From: LD21 sp963715785
GTDB taxonomy: Bacteria > Bacteroidota > Bacteroidia > Bacteroidales > VadinHA17
Direction of reading: 5' to 3'
Assembly (NCBI GenBank): GCA_963715785.1
Contig: OY970276.1
Coordinates: 1,054,001-1,118,000, forward strand
Length of the DNA: 64,000 nt
In this document: piece by piece, positions 17,811 to 27,910 of the stretch
Layout of the letters: the number at the start of each line of letters is the position of its first letter
Position numbering within the stretch: position 1 is the stretch's first letter
The notes under the pieces: model-generated
What the model saw: only the letters and a program-made list of their open reading frames with translations
Database searches by the model: none
Told to the model about the DNA's origin: nothing
Position numbers and translations under genes: made by a program

Positions 17811-19082
17811 ATGAAAAGGATTGCCATACAATTATTTCTTCCCTTTTTCATTTTTTCAATGCCCGTTACTGCACAAAACAGATCCGATTATTCAAGGATT
17901 GATATGATGCTGATCAGGGGTGATTACCAAAGAGTTGTAGATACATGCCGCCAGATTCTTTCAGCTGATTCGCTGAATTCTGAAATATATTTCAAAATGG
18001 GCATTGCATATCAGAACCTTCTTTATGAAGATAAATCTCTTGAAAGTTTTTTAAAAGCCGCTTCGATTTCCCCTTCAGTCAACAAATACACATTTACTGT
18101 AGCAAAAGCATATTTTGGTGAAGGGAAATACAACAAGGCTCTTCCCCTGCTGAAGAATTTATATGCCGCTGACTCCCTTAACTGGCCTTATGCTTATTAT
18201 CTGACAGGGATCTACATGCAGGAAGGAAAATATGATGAATCTCTGAAAATATATACCCGTTTTCATGAAGCAGATCCTTCAAATAGTTTCTATCCTGACA
18301 AGATTGGCTTTGCATATCTTCAGAAGGACGAATTGCATAAAGCGACCGACATGTTCAGCCTGTCATTAAAGCTCAATCCGACGGATCTTGTGGCTCTGAA
18401 GAATCTGGCATACCTCTATGCAGGAAGCATAAGTGCAGATACCGCAGTAAGATTACTGACCAAAGGAATGTCAATTGATCCTGATGACATGGATCTCTTT
18501 GCCAGACGCGCCTCAATATATTACGCAACTTTTAATTATAAAAAGGCTTTAAAGGATTACCTGACACTTTTAGGTTCAGGCGATTCGTCTGTGCTTTACT
18601 TAAAGAGATCCGGAATAGCATTCGCTAATAATAATCAGCCTGAAGAGGCTATAATGTACCTTTTAAAAGCATATAAGAAAGATTCAACCGATTATGAAGT
18701 TGTAAGCTATCTGGCCCAGAATTATATGCTTCTTAAGGAATATAACAGGAGCGCCTATTATTACTGGTATCAGATAAAAGCACTTACACCCCAGGTGTCG
18801 AGATTAGGCCTGAATTATTTTCTCCTTGCTGAAGTATTGAAATCTGACAAAAAGTACTCCGAAGCAATTAGTGAATATCTAAAAAGCCAGGAATATAGAA
18901 ATGACAACAGCGTTTACGGAATCATTGCAAATCTCTATGATGAAAAGCTGAAAGACAAACCTCAGGCTATCCGTTATTATGAATTGTACCTCAGGAAGCT
19001 GACGGCTTCAAAAGAAAAGTTTGATCCCGACTATGTTGCTTCAATCAGGAAGCGTATAGAATCCCTTAAAAATAAAAAATAA
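17811..19082 (+). CDS. Exported tetratricopeptide repeat protein
   Basis: 423 residues. After a signal peptide (ends PVTAQ) come about ten TPR-like helical pairs, for example the repeats around YFKMGIAYQNLLYEDKSLE, shown briefly as FKMGIAYQ, YKKALKDYL and YSEAISEYL. It is likely a periplasmic scaffold for protein-protein contacts. No enzyme domain is fused to it. It is followed by an alpha/beta hydrolase gene after 139 bases. Confidence 0.85.
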   Translation: MKRIAIQLFLPFFIFSMPVTAQNRSDYSRIDMMLIRGDYQRVVDTCRQILSADSLNSEIYFKMGIAYQNLLYEDKSLESFLKAASISPSVNKYTFTVAKAYFGEGKYNKALPLLKNLYAADSLNWPYAYYLTGIYMQEGKYDESLKIYTRFHEADPSNSFYPDKIGFAYLQKDELHKATDMFSLSLKLNPTDLVALKNLAYLYAGSISADTAVRLLTKGMSIDPDDMDLFARRASIYYATFNYKKALKDYLTLLGSGDSSVLYLKRSGIAFANNNQPEEAIMYLLKAYKKDSTDYEVVSYLAQNYMLLKEYNRSAYYYWYQIKALTPQVSRLGLNYFLLAEVLKSDKKYSEAISEYLKSQEYRNDNSVYGIIANLYDEKLKDKPQAIRYYELYLRKLTASKEKFDPDYVASIRKRIESLKNKK

Positions 19083-19221
19083 GACAGTTAAGAACCAATA
19101 GTCAATCAAGGAAATGAACAGCCATCTGTTTTCCGCCTTATGCGTATAAATCATAAGCGCTGGATTTAATTTGCTTTATAATCCTAACTTTCCTAATTTT
19201 ATTTATGTTTTTGCTGAGAAA

Positions 19222-20226
19222 ATGAAAAAAACTGCAAAATGGATTGCCGGAATTATCCTGGTGGTATCAGTGCTTTACCTTGCGGGACCAAAACCTTCCA
19301 AACCCGATTTTGCAATTCCCGAAATTAATCTGCCCTCCAACCTAAATGACCTTGAGACTAAGATTAATCAGGAAGAGAAGTCTGTAAAGGGTCTTAAGCC
19401 TGATAATCAGGCAAGAATTGTGTGGGCCGACTCTACCATTAAGCAGAAAACAAAAATTGCCTTTCTCTATCTGCACGGTTTCTCTGCCAGCCAGGCGGAG
19501 GGCGAGCCTGTGCATGAAGATCTTGCAAAGGAATTCAACGCAAATCTTTATCTTTCAAGGCTGGCTGAACATGGGATAAACGATGGCGACAGCAGCATGA
19601 TCGATCTCACTGCCTCAGAGCTTGAGGCTTCTGCCGAAATGGCCCTGGCAATAACCGAAAAACTAGGTGAAGAAGTCGTCGTTATTGGAACATCAGCCGG
19701 TGGTACCCTGGCACTTTTTCTTGCTTCCCGGCATCCTGAAATCAAAGCATTGGTGCTTTATTCTCCCTGTGTGAAACTGTATGACCGGACAGCATTTATT
19801 CTTGATAAACACTGGGGCCTGCAGATTGCAAGGCTCTTTTCAGGCGGACCTGTTATGAAATTTAAAGCTGAAAGCAGGGCACATGCAAACTACTGGCAGC
19901 TTGATTACAGGATTGAATCGCTGGTAGCTCTCGAGAGTCTCATTTCTAATACCATGAAAACGAAAGTCTTCTCTGAAATCAAGTGTCCGGTATTTCTTGG
20001 ATATTATTACAAGAATGAACAGCAACAAGATAAGACGGTTTCTGTACCAGCAATGCTTAAAATGTATGACGAGCTTGGGACTCCCGCAGAATTAAAAATC
20101 AAGCAGGCCTTCCCCAAAGCCGGGGTACATGTAATTGCTTCAGCTATCAGATCAGGAGATTGGCAGGATGTTGAAAAAGATACCGGTAAATTTCTTTCGG
20201 ACATAGTTAAGCTGAAACCTCAATAA
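19222..20226 (+). CDS. Membrane-anchored alpha/beta hydrolase
   Basis: About 334 residues. I choose the ATG at 19222 because it starts the Met-Lys-Lys signal anchor; the longer reading adds a non-hydrophobic leader. The fold shows LYLHGFSAS (oxyanion loop), the nucleophile elbow GTSAGG, and a C-terminal histidine in GVHVIAS. It probably hydrolyses an ester in the periplasm. The FISUMP lipoprotein gene begins one base after its stop codon, so both are likely co-translated. Confidence 0.8.
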   Translation: MKKTAKWIAGIILVVSVLYLAGPKPSKPDFAIPEINLPSNLNDLETKINQEEKSVKGLKPDNQARIVWADSTIKQKTKIAFLYLHGFSASQAEGEPVHEDLAKEFNANLYLSRLAEHGINDGDSSMIDLTASELEASAEMALAITEKLGEEVVVIGTSAGGTLALFLASRHPEIKALVLYSPCVKLYDRTAFILDKHWGLQIARLFSGGPVMKFKAESRAHANYWQLDYRIESLVALESLISNTMKTKVFSEIKCPVFLGYYYKNEQQQDKTVSVPAMLKMYDELGTPAELKIKQAFPKAGVHVIASAIRSGDWQDVEKDTGKFLSDIVKLKPQ

Positions 20227-20227
20227 A

Positions 20228-20905
20228 ATGGAAAAAAGAGGGCTGATTTTTACACTTTTACTGATTTTGTGTCTTTCTTTTTCATGCGACAAGAATGATG
20301 AAAAACCCTCTGTTCCCGTGAAAGATATTGAAGGAAATTCTTATAAAACTGTAAAAATCGGCAACCAGTTATGGATGGCAGAAAACCTTAAAACCACCAG
20401 GCTAAATGATGGCACCGAAATTACCCTTACTGAAGATACTTTTGCATGGTCAAACCTGACCCTGCCAGGTTATTGCTGGTATAATAATGATCCCGCAACC
20501 TATATGGACCCATATGGAGCCTTGTATAATGGATTCACTGTAGCTACCGGGAAGCTTTGTCCTGCCGGATGGCATGTTCCTGAAAAAGTCGAATGGCTGC
20601 AATTAAGGGACTTCCTTGGCGATTCGCTTACTGCAGGAGGTAAAATAAAAGAAGCCGGCACAGTTCATTGGCAGTCTCCGAATAAAGGCGCAGATAACAG
20701 TAGCGGTTTTACCGGATTGGGAGCCGGATTTCGATATTTTGAAGGGACATTTTCTTCGATTCTTTCATTTACTTCGCTATGGTCAGCTAGCATGGAATCA
20801 ACAGATGACGAATGGTATACCGGACTTTATTACGGCGATGCCTCCTTCATTATTGCCCATAGGAACCAGAAACACGGATTTAGTGTCAGATGCCTGAAGG
20901 ACTAA
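20228..20905 (+). CDS. FISUMP domain lipoprotein
   Basis: 225 residues. The lipobox LSFSC marks a lipoprotein. The domain matches the Fibrobacter succinogenes major paralogous domain: GNSYKTVKIGNQLWMAENLKT, shown as KIGNQLWMAENLKTT, then CPAGWHVP and the C-terminal GFSVRCLKD. The family is common on Bacteroidota surfaces; its function is not established. A related, longer protein lies at 58429. Confidence 0.88.
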   Translation: MEKRGLIFTLLLILCLSFSCDKNDEKPSVPVKDIEGNSYKTVKIGNQLWMAENLKTTRLNDGTEITLTEDTFAWSNLTLPGYCWYNNDPATYMDPYGALYNGFTVATGKLCPAGWHVPEKVEWLQLRDFLGDSLTAGGKIKEAGTVHWQSPNKGADNSSGFTGLGAGFRYFEGTFSSILSFTSLWSASMESTDDEWYTGLYYGDASFIIAHRNQKHGFSVRCLKD

Positions 20906-20919
20906 GCTGTTTCGAACGC

Positions 20920-21297
20920 ATGAAATCAAAAAAATTCATATTTAAATCCAGATTACAGAGCTTCAGATTTGCAATTAACGGATTAAAGCTTCTTCTGCAG
21001 TATGAACACAACTCAAGAATTCATCTTGCAGCATCATTTGCAGCAATCTGCCTGGGCTTTATTGTCAAACTCGACCGTTATGAATGGTCACTCCTTATTT
21101 TAGTGATATCTATAGTATTTCTCACAGAACTGATTAATTCCGCTATCGAGTCACTCGCTGATCACATCGACAAGGAATGGAATGAGCTGATCATGAAAGC
21201 AAAGGATTACAGCGCTGCAGCAGTTTTTGTTTCTGCAATTGCTGCTTTCATAGTTGGTTGCCTGATCTTTATACCAAAGCTTCTGGCTTTAACCTGA
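20920..21297 (+). CDS. dgkA: Diacylglycerol kinase / undecaprenol kinase (DgkA type)
   Basis: About 125 residues with three transmembrane helices. The catalytic pattern ELINSAIESLAD (conserved Glu, Asn, Glu) and KDYSAAAVF match the small membrane DgkA family, which phosphorylates diacylglycerol or undecaprenol at the inner membrane. I choose ATG 20920, 15 bases after the FISUMP stop; an earlier start at 20890 would overlap that gene and add ten residues. Confidence 0.92.
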   Translation: MKSKKFIFKSRLQSFRFAINGLKLLLQYEHNSRIHLAASFAAICLGFIVKLDRYEWSLLILVISIVFLTELINSAIESLADHIDKEWNELIMKAKDYSAAAVFVSAIAAFIVGCLIFIPKLLALT

Positions 21298-21411
21298 ATT
21301 TAAGAAATCTTAAATTAAATTTAATATAAATATAAGAGACTGAGCGGGAATGAGCACTCAGTATGGCATATTTTTTGTATTTGCTTTTAGTAATTTTTAA
21401 TTCTGAATATT

Positions 21412-21975
21412 ATGAAAACTTCGACGAATAATATAAAAAGTTTTATCCTGACGGCCGGATTGTTATTTATCGCAATTATTGCCAATTCGCAGGATATAAA
21501 ACTGTCAAAAGCGGACCAGAAGATAGCAAAAGAAGATAAACGGCAATACAATTTTAATGTCTTGGATACTATACTTCAAAGCAAAAATTTTGTTTTGGAA
21601 GCGAATTTTCTTGAAAATCAGTTTGGTTTCAGGAGACCGGTAACATCGAATCTGAATTTTATCAAAGTGGATTCTACAAAAGCCGTACTGCAAACCGGAA
21701 ACAATTTCGGGGTCGGCTACAATGGTGTAGGGGGCATTACAGCAGAAGGCAGCATAAGAGGCCTCAAAATCACGAAGAATGTTAAAAATCTGAGTTTCTT
21801 CATACAATTCACAGTAATAAGCGATATCGGAATATATGATGTGTCAATGACAATAAACTCTGCTACAAATGCCAGGGCAACAATCACCGGACTATCCGCA
21901 GGTGAACTGATATATGACGGAACGATCGAACCGACTTATAATTCGAGTGTATTCAAGGGAAGAAATTCGATATAG
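21412..21975 (+). CDS. DUF4251 domain protein
   Basis: 187 residues with a signal peptide (ends IIANSQ). The FVLEANFLENQFGFRRPVTSNLNFI region, shown here as FVLEANF and VTSNLNFIKVD, and the later GVGGITAEGSI are typical DUF4251 features. It is a small exported protein of unknown function, seen so far in Bacteroidota. Single gene with its own spacing. Confidence 0.85.
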   Translation: MKTSTNNIKSFILTAGLLFIAIIANSQDIKLSKADQKIAKEDKRQYNFNVLDTILQSKNFVLEANFLENQFGFRRPVTSNLNFIKVDSTKAVLQTGNNFGVGYNGVGGITAEGSIRGLKITKNVKNLSFFIQFTVISDIGIYDVSMTINSATNARATITGLSAGELIYDGTIEPTYNSSVFKGRNSI

Positions 21976-22017
21976 CGTTCTCTTTTAAAATTTTCTGTCA
22001 GGCATTGCAGGTATTGA

Positions 22018-22653
22018 GTGGCAACTTCACTTGATAATACTATATTTGCTTCACCTGACAGAATTGATTTGAAAACACACAGAGATATCGTCAAGTATAT
22101 ATTGCTTGCAATTTTCAGCTGGTCGATCTTCACCGGATCAACTGATTTTCATCAATATGAGTTAACCTCCGGGAATTTTAACAGTCTTTTTAGTTCCTCA
22201 TTACGTGACAGTTCAAAATATCTTTATATAGGCATGGAAAAATGTGCCTCAGTTTGTCATAATACAAAAGATATGGGTTACCAGTATGATATTATCAGAA
22301 AAAGTCCCCATGCCAATGCTTATAGAGTTCTCTTATCTGAAAAGGCAGCCCGTTATGCAGAAAAAGCTGATATAAAAGGAGATCCCAGTCAAAATCAGGT
22401 ATGTCTGAGTTGTCATATGACTGGTTCCGGGCTCGACTCTTCATTCTTTGCAGTGACCTACAAAAAAGAAGATGGAGTGACTTGTGAAGCGTGTCACAAG
22501 GGACCATTTATTACAAAAACATTCATTCCGAAAGAAGCCGATTGCCTTAAATGTCATGAGAATTCCCTGCACAAAACCCGCAAATTCGATTATAAAGTGA
22601 ATTGTGCAAAAATTGCACATAATCGGCCAACTCCTGAATCAGCACAAAACTGA
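22018..22653 (+). CDS. Multiheme c-type cytochrome (cytochrome c554-like), one CX3CH site
   Basis: Up to 211 residues. Three normal heme sites are visible (CLSCH, CEACH, CLKCH) plus a first site CASVCH with three residues between the cysteines. The layout resembles cytochrome c554-type proteins that pass electrons in the periplasm. The start is uncertain: GTG at 22018, or TTG at 22069, which would begin just before the hydrophobic stretch YILLAIFSWSIF. No ATG precedes this stretch. A later CAKIAH is not a heme site. No partner reductase is adjacent. Confidence 0.75.
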   Translation: MATSLDNTIFASPDRIDLKTHRDIVKYILLAIFSWSIFTGSTDFHQYELTSGNFNSLFSSSLRDSSKYLYIGMEKCASVCHNTKDMGYQYDIIRKSPHANAYRVLLSEKAARYAEKADIKGDPSQNQVCLSCHMTGSGLDSSFFAVTYKKEDGVTCEACHKGPFITKTFIPKEADCLKCHENSLHKTRKFDYKVNCAKIAHNRPTPESAQN

Positions 22654-22944
22654 GAGACTTATAATCCTTCATTAAAATCTGTGAGGATCCTCCTGATATC
22701 CATTTAAAATTATTAAAGTGCCTGACGGATAAGCCTTTCATTTCCGGCTTCTGATCTGTATCCGGTGCTTTAATTGGCAGCCATCACCGAACAAAACCTG
22801 ATCAAATTCGTTTTTCTTCCTGTTTAACTGTTATGATTATTTAACATTCCAAATAATTTTTCTTCATTTTCTTTTTATTCTTTTGCATCGTCAATTTCTA
22901 AATACACCGTGACAGGAAAAGTATTAAACCAATTATTGTAACCA

Positions 22945-25446
22945 ATGAATTCTATTTATAGCAGACTTTTTATTCTAATCCTTATATTCCAGGTTTCTTT
23001 TTATTCTTCTTTAAAAGGTCAGAACAAACCTCAGTCTAAGCCTACAGCAGTAATTTCAGGAAAAGTGTATGATCAGTCTACCAACGCACCCCTTGAATAT
23101 GCAACAATAACCTTGATCAGCAAGAAATCAGGCAAGGTAGTAACCGGAACAGTAGCAGACGGGAAGGGATCATTTGTACTGGCCAATGTTCCATATGACA
23201 CCTACACTGTAAACATTGAATTCATTGGTTACGAAAAGAGTACACGTGACGATATCACTCTCAGCAGCAATAACCGTTCAGCCTCACTCGGGACAATTTC
23301 CCTCTCACCTTCAACACATAGTCTGGGAAGTGTTACAATAGTAGGCGACAAACCTGTTGTTGAAAACAAAATTGATAAGATAGTTTATAATGTATCAAAT
23401 GACATTACCTCGCAGGGCGGGGCAGCAATTGATGTACTTAAAAAGGTTCCCCAGGTGACCGTTGATGTAGACGGGAACGTTGAACTGCAGGGGAATTCCA
23501 ATATCCGTTTCCTGATAAACGGCAAACCTTCAAGTGTATTTGGAAACAGCCTTGCTGATGCACTTGCATCCATACCTGCCAGCCAGATCAAAAGCGTTGA
23601 GGCCATTACAAATCCCGGCGCAAAATATGATTCACAGGGTACAGGCGGTATTATCAACATCATCCTCTACGACAACAAGATGGAAGGTGTGAATGGTAAT
23701 TTCAATTTAACCGGTGGATCAAGACTGGAGAATGGCTCGATGAATCTGAACATCCGACACAAAAATTTTGGCGTCAATGCATTTTTCAGCGGAAATGGTG
23801 CCTTGAAATCCCAGATGCCGTATTCTCAGAATCGTTTTTCAACGGATACTGCGGCCAAAACTATTACCAATATGAAGCAGACCAGCAATACAGATTTTAT
23901 AAGAAACGGGTTCCGCTCCGGTTTTGGTTTTGACTGGAATATTACCAAGAATGACATTATTACAGGATCTGTAGGATACAATCAGTTTAGGAACAGCAAT
24001 ACCGGACTCACGAATCAGGAAACATTTGTCACTGACTATTCAAATAATCCGCTGTCGGATCTCAATACTTTGCGCAATACTGACAGCCATTTCAAGATAA
24101 GTTCTGTTGATTATAGCCTCGACTATAAAAGGAAATTTAAGAAGGAAGGCCAGGAACTTGATATAAATTATGATGCAAGCAATGGAAGACCTAACAGCAA
24201 TTATGTTCAGTCGCAATCTTACACAGGCGAGATGATCCCATTCTCCGGTTCATTAAGCAATAATCCGGGAACAGATAATGAAATCAACCTGTCGCTCGAT
24301 TATACTCAGCCGGTTTCAAGCAACTTTATCATTGAGAGCGGTGCAAAACTGGTAAAACAGGATATCAAAAGCATAGCAGATGTGAGTGTTTTCGATCCGA
24401 ATTCAAATCAGTATGTCAGCGACGTATTTCAGTCATACACAATGAATTATAAAATGAATGTGTATGCCGGGTATCTTTCCACCACCTTTAAATTGTTTAA
24501 TTGGCTAAATGTTAAGGCGGGTACACGGTATGAATATACAAATGTCAGAATAGATTCGCCTGATAAAACAATTCCCGATTATGGCACATTGGTTCCCTCA
24601 GTTGTGATATCGCACGATATCGACAAGACACAGTCGCTTAAGTTTGCATACGGAAGAAGAATAGAGCGGCCGGATTACAGGGAATTGAATCCGTTTATTA
24701 ATCTGAGTGACCCATACAATATTTCAACAGGCAATACTGCGCTGAAACCCGAGATTGGTAATAATTTTGAATTAGGGTATAGCAGGACGTTTAAAAAGGG
24801 CGGTAATATCTATTTATCACTGATCGAACGCTTTAATACTCACGACGTTAAATCGGTGACGACATTTTATCCCTCTTACTCAATCGGCGATTCAATTTAT
24901 AACAACGTATCAGTTACCAACAGACAAAACATTGGGGAAGAATATAATACAGGCATAAGCATATCGGGTTCCTACCCTGTTTCATCCAAATTAAATCTTC
25001 GTGGAAATCTTATGGTCAGCCACCGCTATACTGTCAGCAATATTGGTATAGGAGACCAGTCATCGGGTATCAGAACCAGATTTAATATGAACGCCACTTA
25101 CCAGTTAAATAAAGATCTGGTTTTTGAATTGTTTGGATTCTATAGTTCACCTGTACAGAATATTCAGGGCAAAACACCGCAATTCTTCATCTACAATTTT
25201 GCATTGAGAAAATTGTTCTGGAATAAAAAAGCAAGCATTGGATTTACAGCTACCAATCCTTTCAGCAAATATGTAAGACAGTTATCGACCATTTCTGCAG
25301 ACAGCTATACTTCAACCACTTTAAGACAAATTCCCATCCGTTCATTTGGAATCAGTTTTATGTATAAATTCGGAAAACTGGAATTCAGTAAGAATAAGGA
25401 AGATGAAAACAATAACAATTTTATGAACGAGGGCGCCGCAAATTAA
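22945..25446 (+). CDS. TonB-dependent-like outer membrane beta-barrel protein (OMP_b-brl_3)
   Basis: 833 residues. A signal peptide is followed by a carboxypeptidase-regulatory-like domain (about residues 35-115, ISGKVYDQSTNAPLEYAT) and a plug-like region with the TonB-family stretch VTIVGDKPVVENKIDKIVYNV, shown here in short form VENKIDKIVYNV. The barrel follows to a C-terminal region ending in KFGKLEFSKN; a last acidic tail of about 18 residues extends beyond. It has no SusD partner, so its cargo is unknown. A second protein of the same type lies at 35798. Confidence 0.88.
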   Translation: MNSIYSRLFILILIFQVSFYSSLKGQNKPQSKPTAVISGKVYDQSTNAPLEYATITLISKKSGKVVTGTVADGKGSFVLANVPYDTYTVNIEFIGYEKSTRDDITLSSNNRSASLGTISLSPSTHSLGSVTIVGDKPVVENKIDKIVYNVSNDITSQGGAAIDVLKKVPQVTVDVDGNVELQGNSNIRFLINGKPSSVFGNSLADALASIPASQIKSVEAITNPGAKYDSQGTGGIINIILYDNKMEGVNGNFNLTGGSRLENGSMNLNIRHKNFGVNAFFSGNGALKSQMPYSQNRFSTDTAAKTITNMKQTSNTDFIRNGFRSGFGFDWNITKNDIITGSVGYNQFRNSNTGLTNQETFVTDYSNNPLSDLNTLRNTDSHFKISSVDYSLDYKRKFKKEGQELDINYDASNGRPNSNYVQSQSYTGEMIPFSGSLSNNPGTDNEINLSLDYTQPVSSNFIIESGAKLVKQDIKSIADVSVFDPNSNQYVSDVFQSYTMNYKMNVYAGYLSTTFKLFNWLNVKAGTRYEYTNVRIDSPDKTIPDYGTLVPSVVISHDIDKTQSLKFAYGRRIERPDYRELNPFINLSDPYNISTGNTALKPEIGNNFELGYSRTFKKGGNIYLSLIERFNTHDVKSVTTFYPSYSIGDSIYNNVSVTNRQNIGEEYNTGISISGSYPVSSKLNLRGNLMVSHRYTVSNIGIGDQSSGIRTRFNMNATYQLNKDLVFELFGFYSSPVQNIQGKTPQFFIYNFALRKLFWNKKASIGFTATNPFSKYVRQLSTISADSYTSTTLRQIPIRSFGISFMYKFGKLEFSKNKEDENNNNFMNEGAAN

Positions 25447-25743
25447 GTTATTAAGTTTAGTGTCGGGGCAAGAATAATTAGTATCTGCTCCCCGCAAACC
25501 TCCATACAGTTTTGATGTTGAACAACTCTCAATATGCAGTCGCTTTTCCTTTTTAGGCATATTCAGGATTGCCTCTCAAAAGGAAAATGGCCTTGGCTTA
25601 TTTTATCTATTTATCCATTTTAAGAACCTGTGTAGCTAACTCCGATTATTTGTCCCATTGCAGGATCAGGAATATTTTCTAATTTTATTCTGCAAAAAGG
25701 TTAAATACAGGTTGTGCCTGATATGTAATTTTTCTACACTAAT

Positions 25744-26808
25744 ATGACACTTTCAGATCTCGGCTTTACTGCCGAATTGAATGCCTGCATTATAAATAAC
25801 AGCCTATCCGGCTTAGCTGTAGGACGTGTGACTCAAGAGCACAGGGAGAGATATATAGTTTCAACCGGTGATAATGAATATGATGCAGAAATAACAGGAA
25901 ATCTAAGGTTTACTGCTAGTTCAAGAGCCGACTTCCCTTCTGTCGGCGACTGGGTTACAATGGCTATTTATGATTCGGATCTCGCGATCATTCATAAAAT
26001 ATTGCCACGTAAATCGGTACTTGAACGTCAAAGCGTTGGAAAATTTGGAGAGAAACAGATTATCTCCACAAATATTGATATTGCATTTATAATACAATCG
26101 ATTGACAACAACTTTAATATCAATAGACTTGAAAGGTACCTGACAATCTGTTATTCGGCTAATATTGAACCAATTCTGGTAATCAGCAAAATAGACTTAT
26201 CTACTGAAGATGAAATTAAGAAGGCCTGCACGAAGCTTGAAATGAGGGATAAAAAATTAAAATACATTCTGCTCAGCAACCTGACACGACAAGGACTTGA
26301 CCAGATCCTTGAGGTAATACAGAAAGGAAAGACCTATTGTGCAGTCGGATCATCCGGTGTTGGAAAATCGACCCTGATCAATAACTTATTGAAAAAGGAT
26401 ATTTTAAAAACCCAACAGATCAGTCAGAGCACAAATAAAGGAAGACATACTACCAACCACCGGGAACTTTTTGTTTTGGAAAATGGAGGAATAATTATTG
26501 ATACTCCCGGTATGAAAGAACTGGGTATAACCGAAGATCCGGAAGGGATTAAAACAACATTCCAGGAGATCTTTGACCTGTCACTTAAATGCAAATTTCC
26601 TGACTGCAAACACATTGACGAGATTGGATGTGCTGTGCTTGAAGCGCTTAACAATGGCATAATTGATAAAGACTCTCTTGGCAATTTCATTAGAATTCAA
26701 GGCGAGCAACAGAGATTCCAGACTACTATTGCAGAAAAACATAAAAAAGACAAAGTATTCGGTAAGATGGTAAAAAACTATAAAAAAGACATTAAGAAAA
26801 ATAATTAA
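25744..26808 (+). CDS. rsgA: Ribosome small subunit-dependent GTPase A
   Basis: 354 residues. An N-terminal OB fold is followed by a circularly permuted GTPase: G4 (ISKIDL) comes before G1 (GSSGVGKST) and G3 (DTPGMKEL). A C-terminal zinc knuckle is formed by CKFPDCKH and the later Cys in IGCAV. RsgA helps the final maturation of the 30S subunit. The C-terminal lysine-rich tail is typical. Confidence 0.95.
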   Translation: MTLSDLGFTAELNACIINNSLSGLAVGRVTQEHRERYIVSTGDNEYDAEITGNLRFTASSRADFPSVGDWVTMAIYDSDLAIIHKILPRKSVLERQSVGKFGEKQIISTNIDIAFIIQSIDNNFNINRLERYLTICYSANIEPILVISKIDLSTEDEIKKACTKLEMRDKKLKYILLSNLTRQGLDQILEVIQKGKTYCAVGSSGVGKSTLINNLLKKDILKTQQISQSTNKGRHTTNHRELFVLENGGIIIDTPGMKELGITEDPEGIKTTFQEIFDLSLKCKFPDCKHIDEIGCAVLEALNNGIIDKDSLGNFIRIQGEQQRFQTTIAEKHKKDKVFGKMVKNYKKDIKKNN

Positions 26809-26864
26809 GTTTTAATCCCACAATTTGGCTGAATTACTTAAATTGTTGGAAATCAAAAAACAGC

Positions 26865-27776
26865 ATGACAACTCTTAATCGATTTCTTTCTGTACTTCTG
26901 GTTCTTCTATTCTTTTCCTGTAATAAATTTAAAGAGTACAACCAGAAGCCAGAATTGGAATCATTGCAACAAGGTCTCAAAACTTCCGCTGCAATAGCAT
27001 ATTGTACATCTGTTGTGATGTCGGTAGTTGAAGGACACGATTTGCCGGCAAACGTTATTTATGAAAAGAACACCGGATTAATCTATATCAGAATTGATGA
27101 TAACTATCCTTTGCCTTTTAATAAAAATATTGGTGATATAGTTATAGCGTTTAACTGGTCAGGAACAGCAGGTCTTATGTCTGTACTGTTTGCAAACATA
27201 GATTTACTTGGCGGGAATGTTAAACTCTATGGTTTACATCTGGTGCCATTTATGAAGCAAAGTGAAGAGGAAGGCATTTGGGCCATGCTTGAAAAACAGG
27301 ATATTATAATCGGAAATGGTTCCGATACTCTGCTGGATATGAGTAACATTACTGATGTTGTCTTTAATACTAAAGTAAGCCAGCTTAATGCTGAAAAACC
27401 AAACGATGCTTTTGTTGCAGTAAAGCAAAATATCTGGTTCATAAATATCGGCCAAAACGAAACATATGCAAATGTTTATGACGATAATATTACAATAAGT
27501 GGTGGTGGCCAGATTGCTGAAGTTAAGGGAACTTCCGGCGGAATTATTTATCATGCAATGATTGAGACAAAAATTAATTATTCCATTTGCAATATGAATC
27601 CAATTGATGGTTTTGCCTTTTTACAAAATTTTAAGGCCGGGGGGGAACCCTATATAGATTTAGGCAATTCATTATTAAGCTTTCATAATACCTGTGATGG
27701 CAAAGCCCATGTTGATATCAGCACCGGGAAATATATGACCTATAATAACAAATATATTTCGTTAAATCTCAATTAA
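26865..27776 (+). CDS. Lipoprotein of unknown function
   Basis: 303 residues with lipobox FFSC after a short signal sequence. No known domain is recognised. The body has cysteines near residues 50, 269 and 288 and several isoleucine-rich strands. A glycine run (ISGGGQIAEVKG) and INYSICNMN are visible. It starts a stretch of mostly unrecognised surface proteins. Confidence 0.65.
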   Translation: MTTLNRFLSVLLVLLFFSCNKFKEYNQKPELESLQQGLKTSAAIAYCTSVVMSVVEGHDLPANVIYEKNTGLIYIRIDDNYPLPFNKNIGDIVIAFNWSGTAGLMSVLFANIDLLGGNVKLYGLHLVPFMKQSEEEGIWAMLEKQDIIIGNGSDTLLDMSNITDVVFNTKVSQLNAEKPNDAFVAVKQNIWFINIGQNETYANVYDDNITISGGGQIAEVKGTSGGIIYHAMIETKINYSICNMNPIDGFAFLQNFKAGGEPYIDLGNSLLSFHNTCDGKAHVDISTGKYMTYNNKYISLNLN

Positions 27777-27910
27777 GGATTGATCTTGATATCCTGAACT
27801 TAACAGGAATGATAAACGTTTTATCAGGAATGATAATCATTACCAGAAGTTTTTATTATAGATTGGAATAGTTTTTGTATCACTAAGTCAACAAATTAAA
27901 CTATCTCGTT

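Noticed and set aside
22605..22625. Fifth heme site CAKIAH in the cytochrome
   Set aside because: The second cysteine is missing; the stretch resembles the C-terminal end of c554-like proteins that bind no heme.
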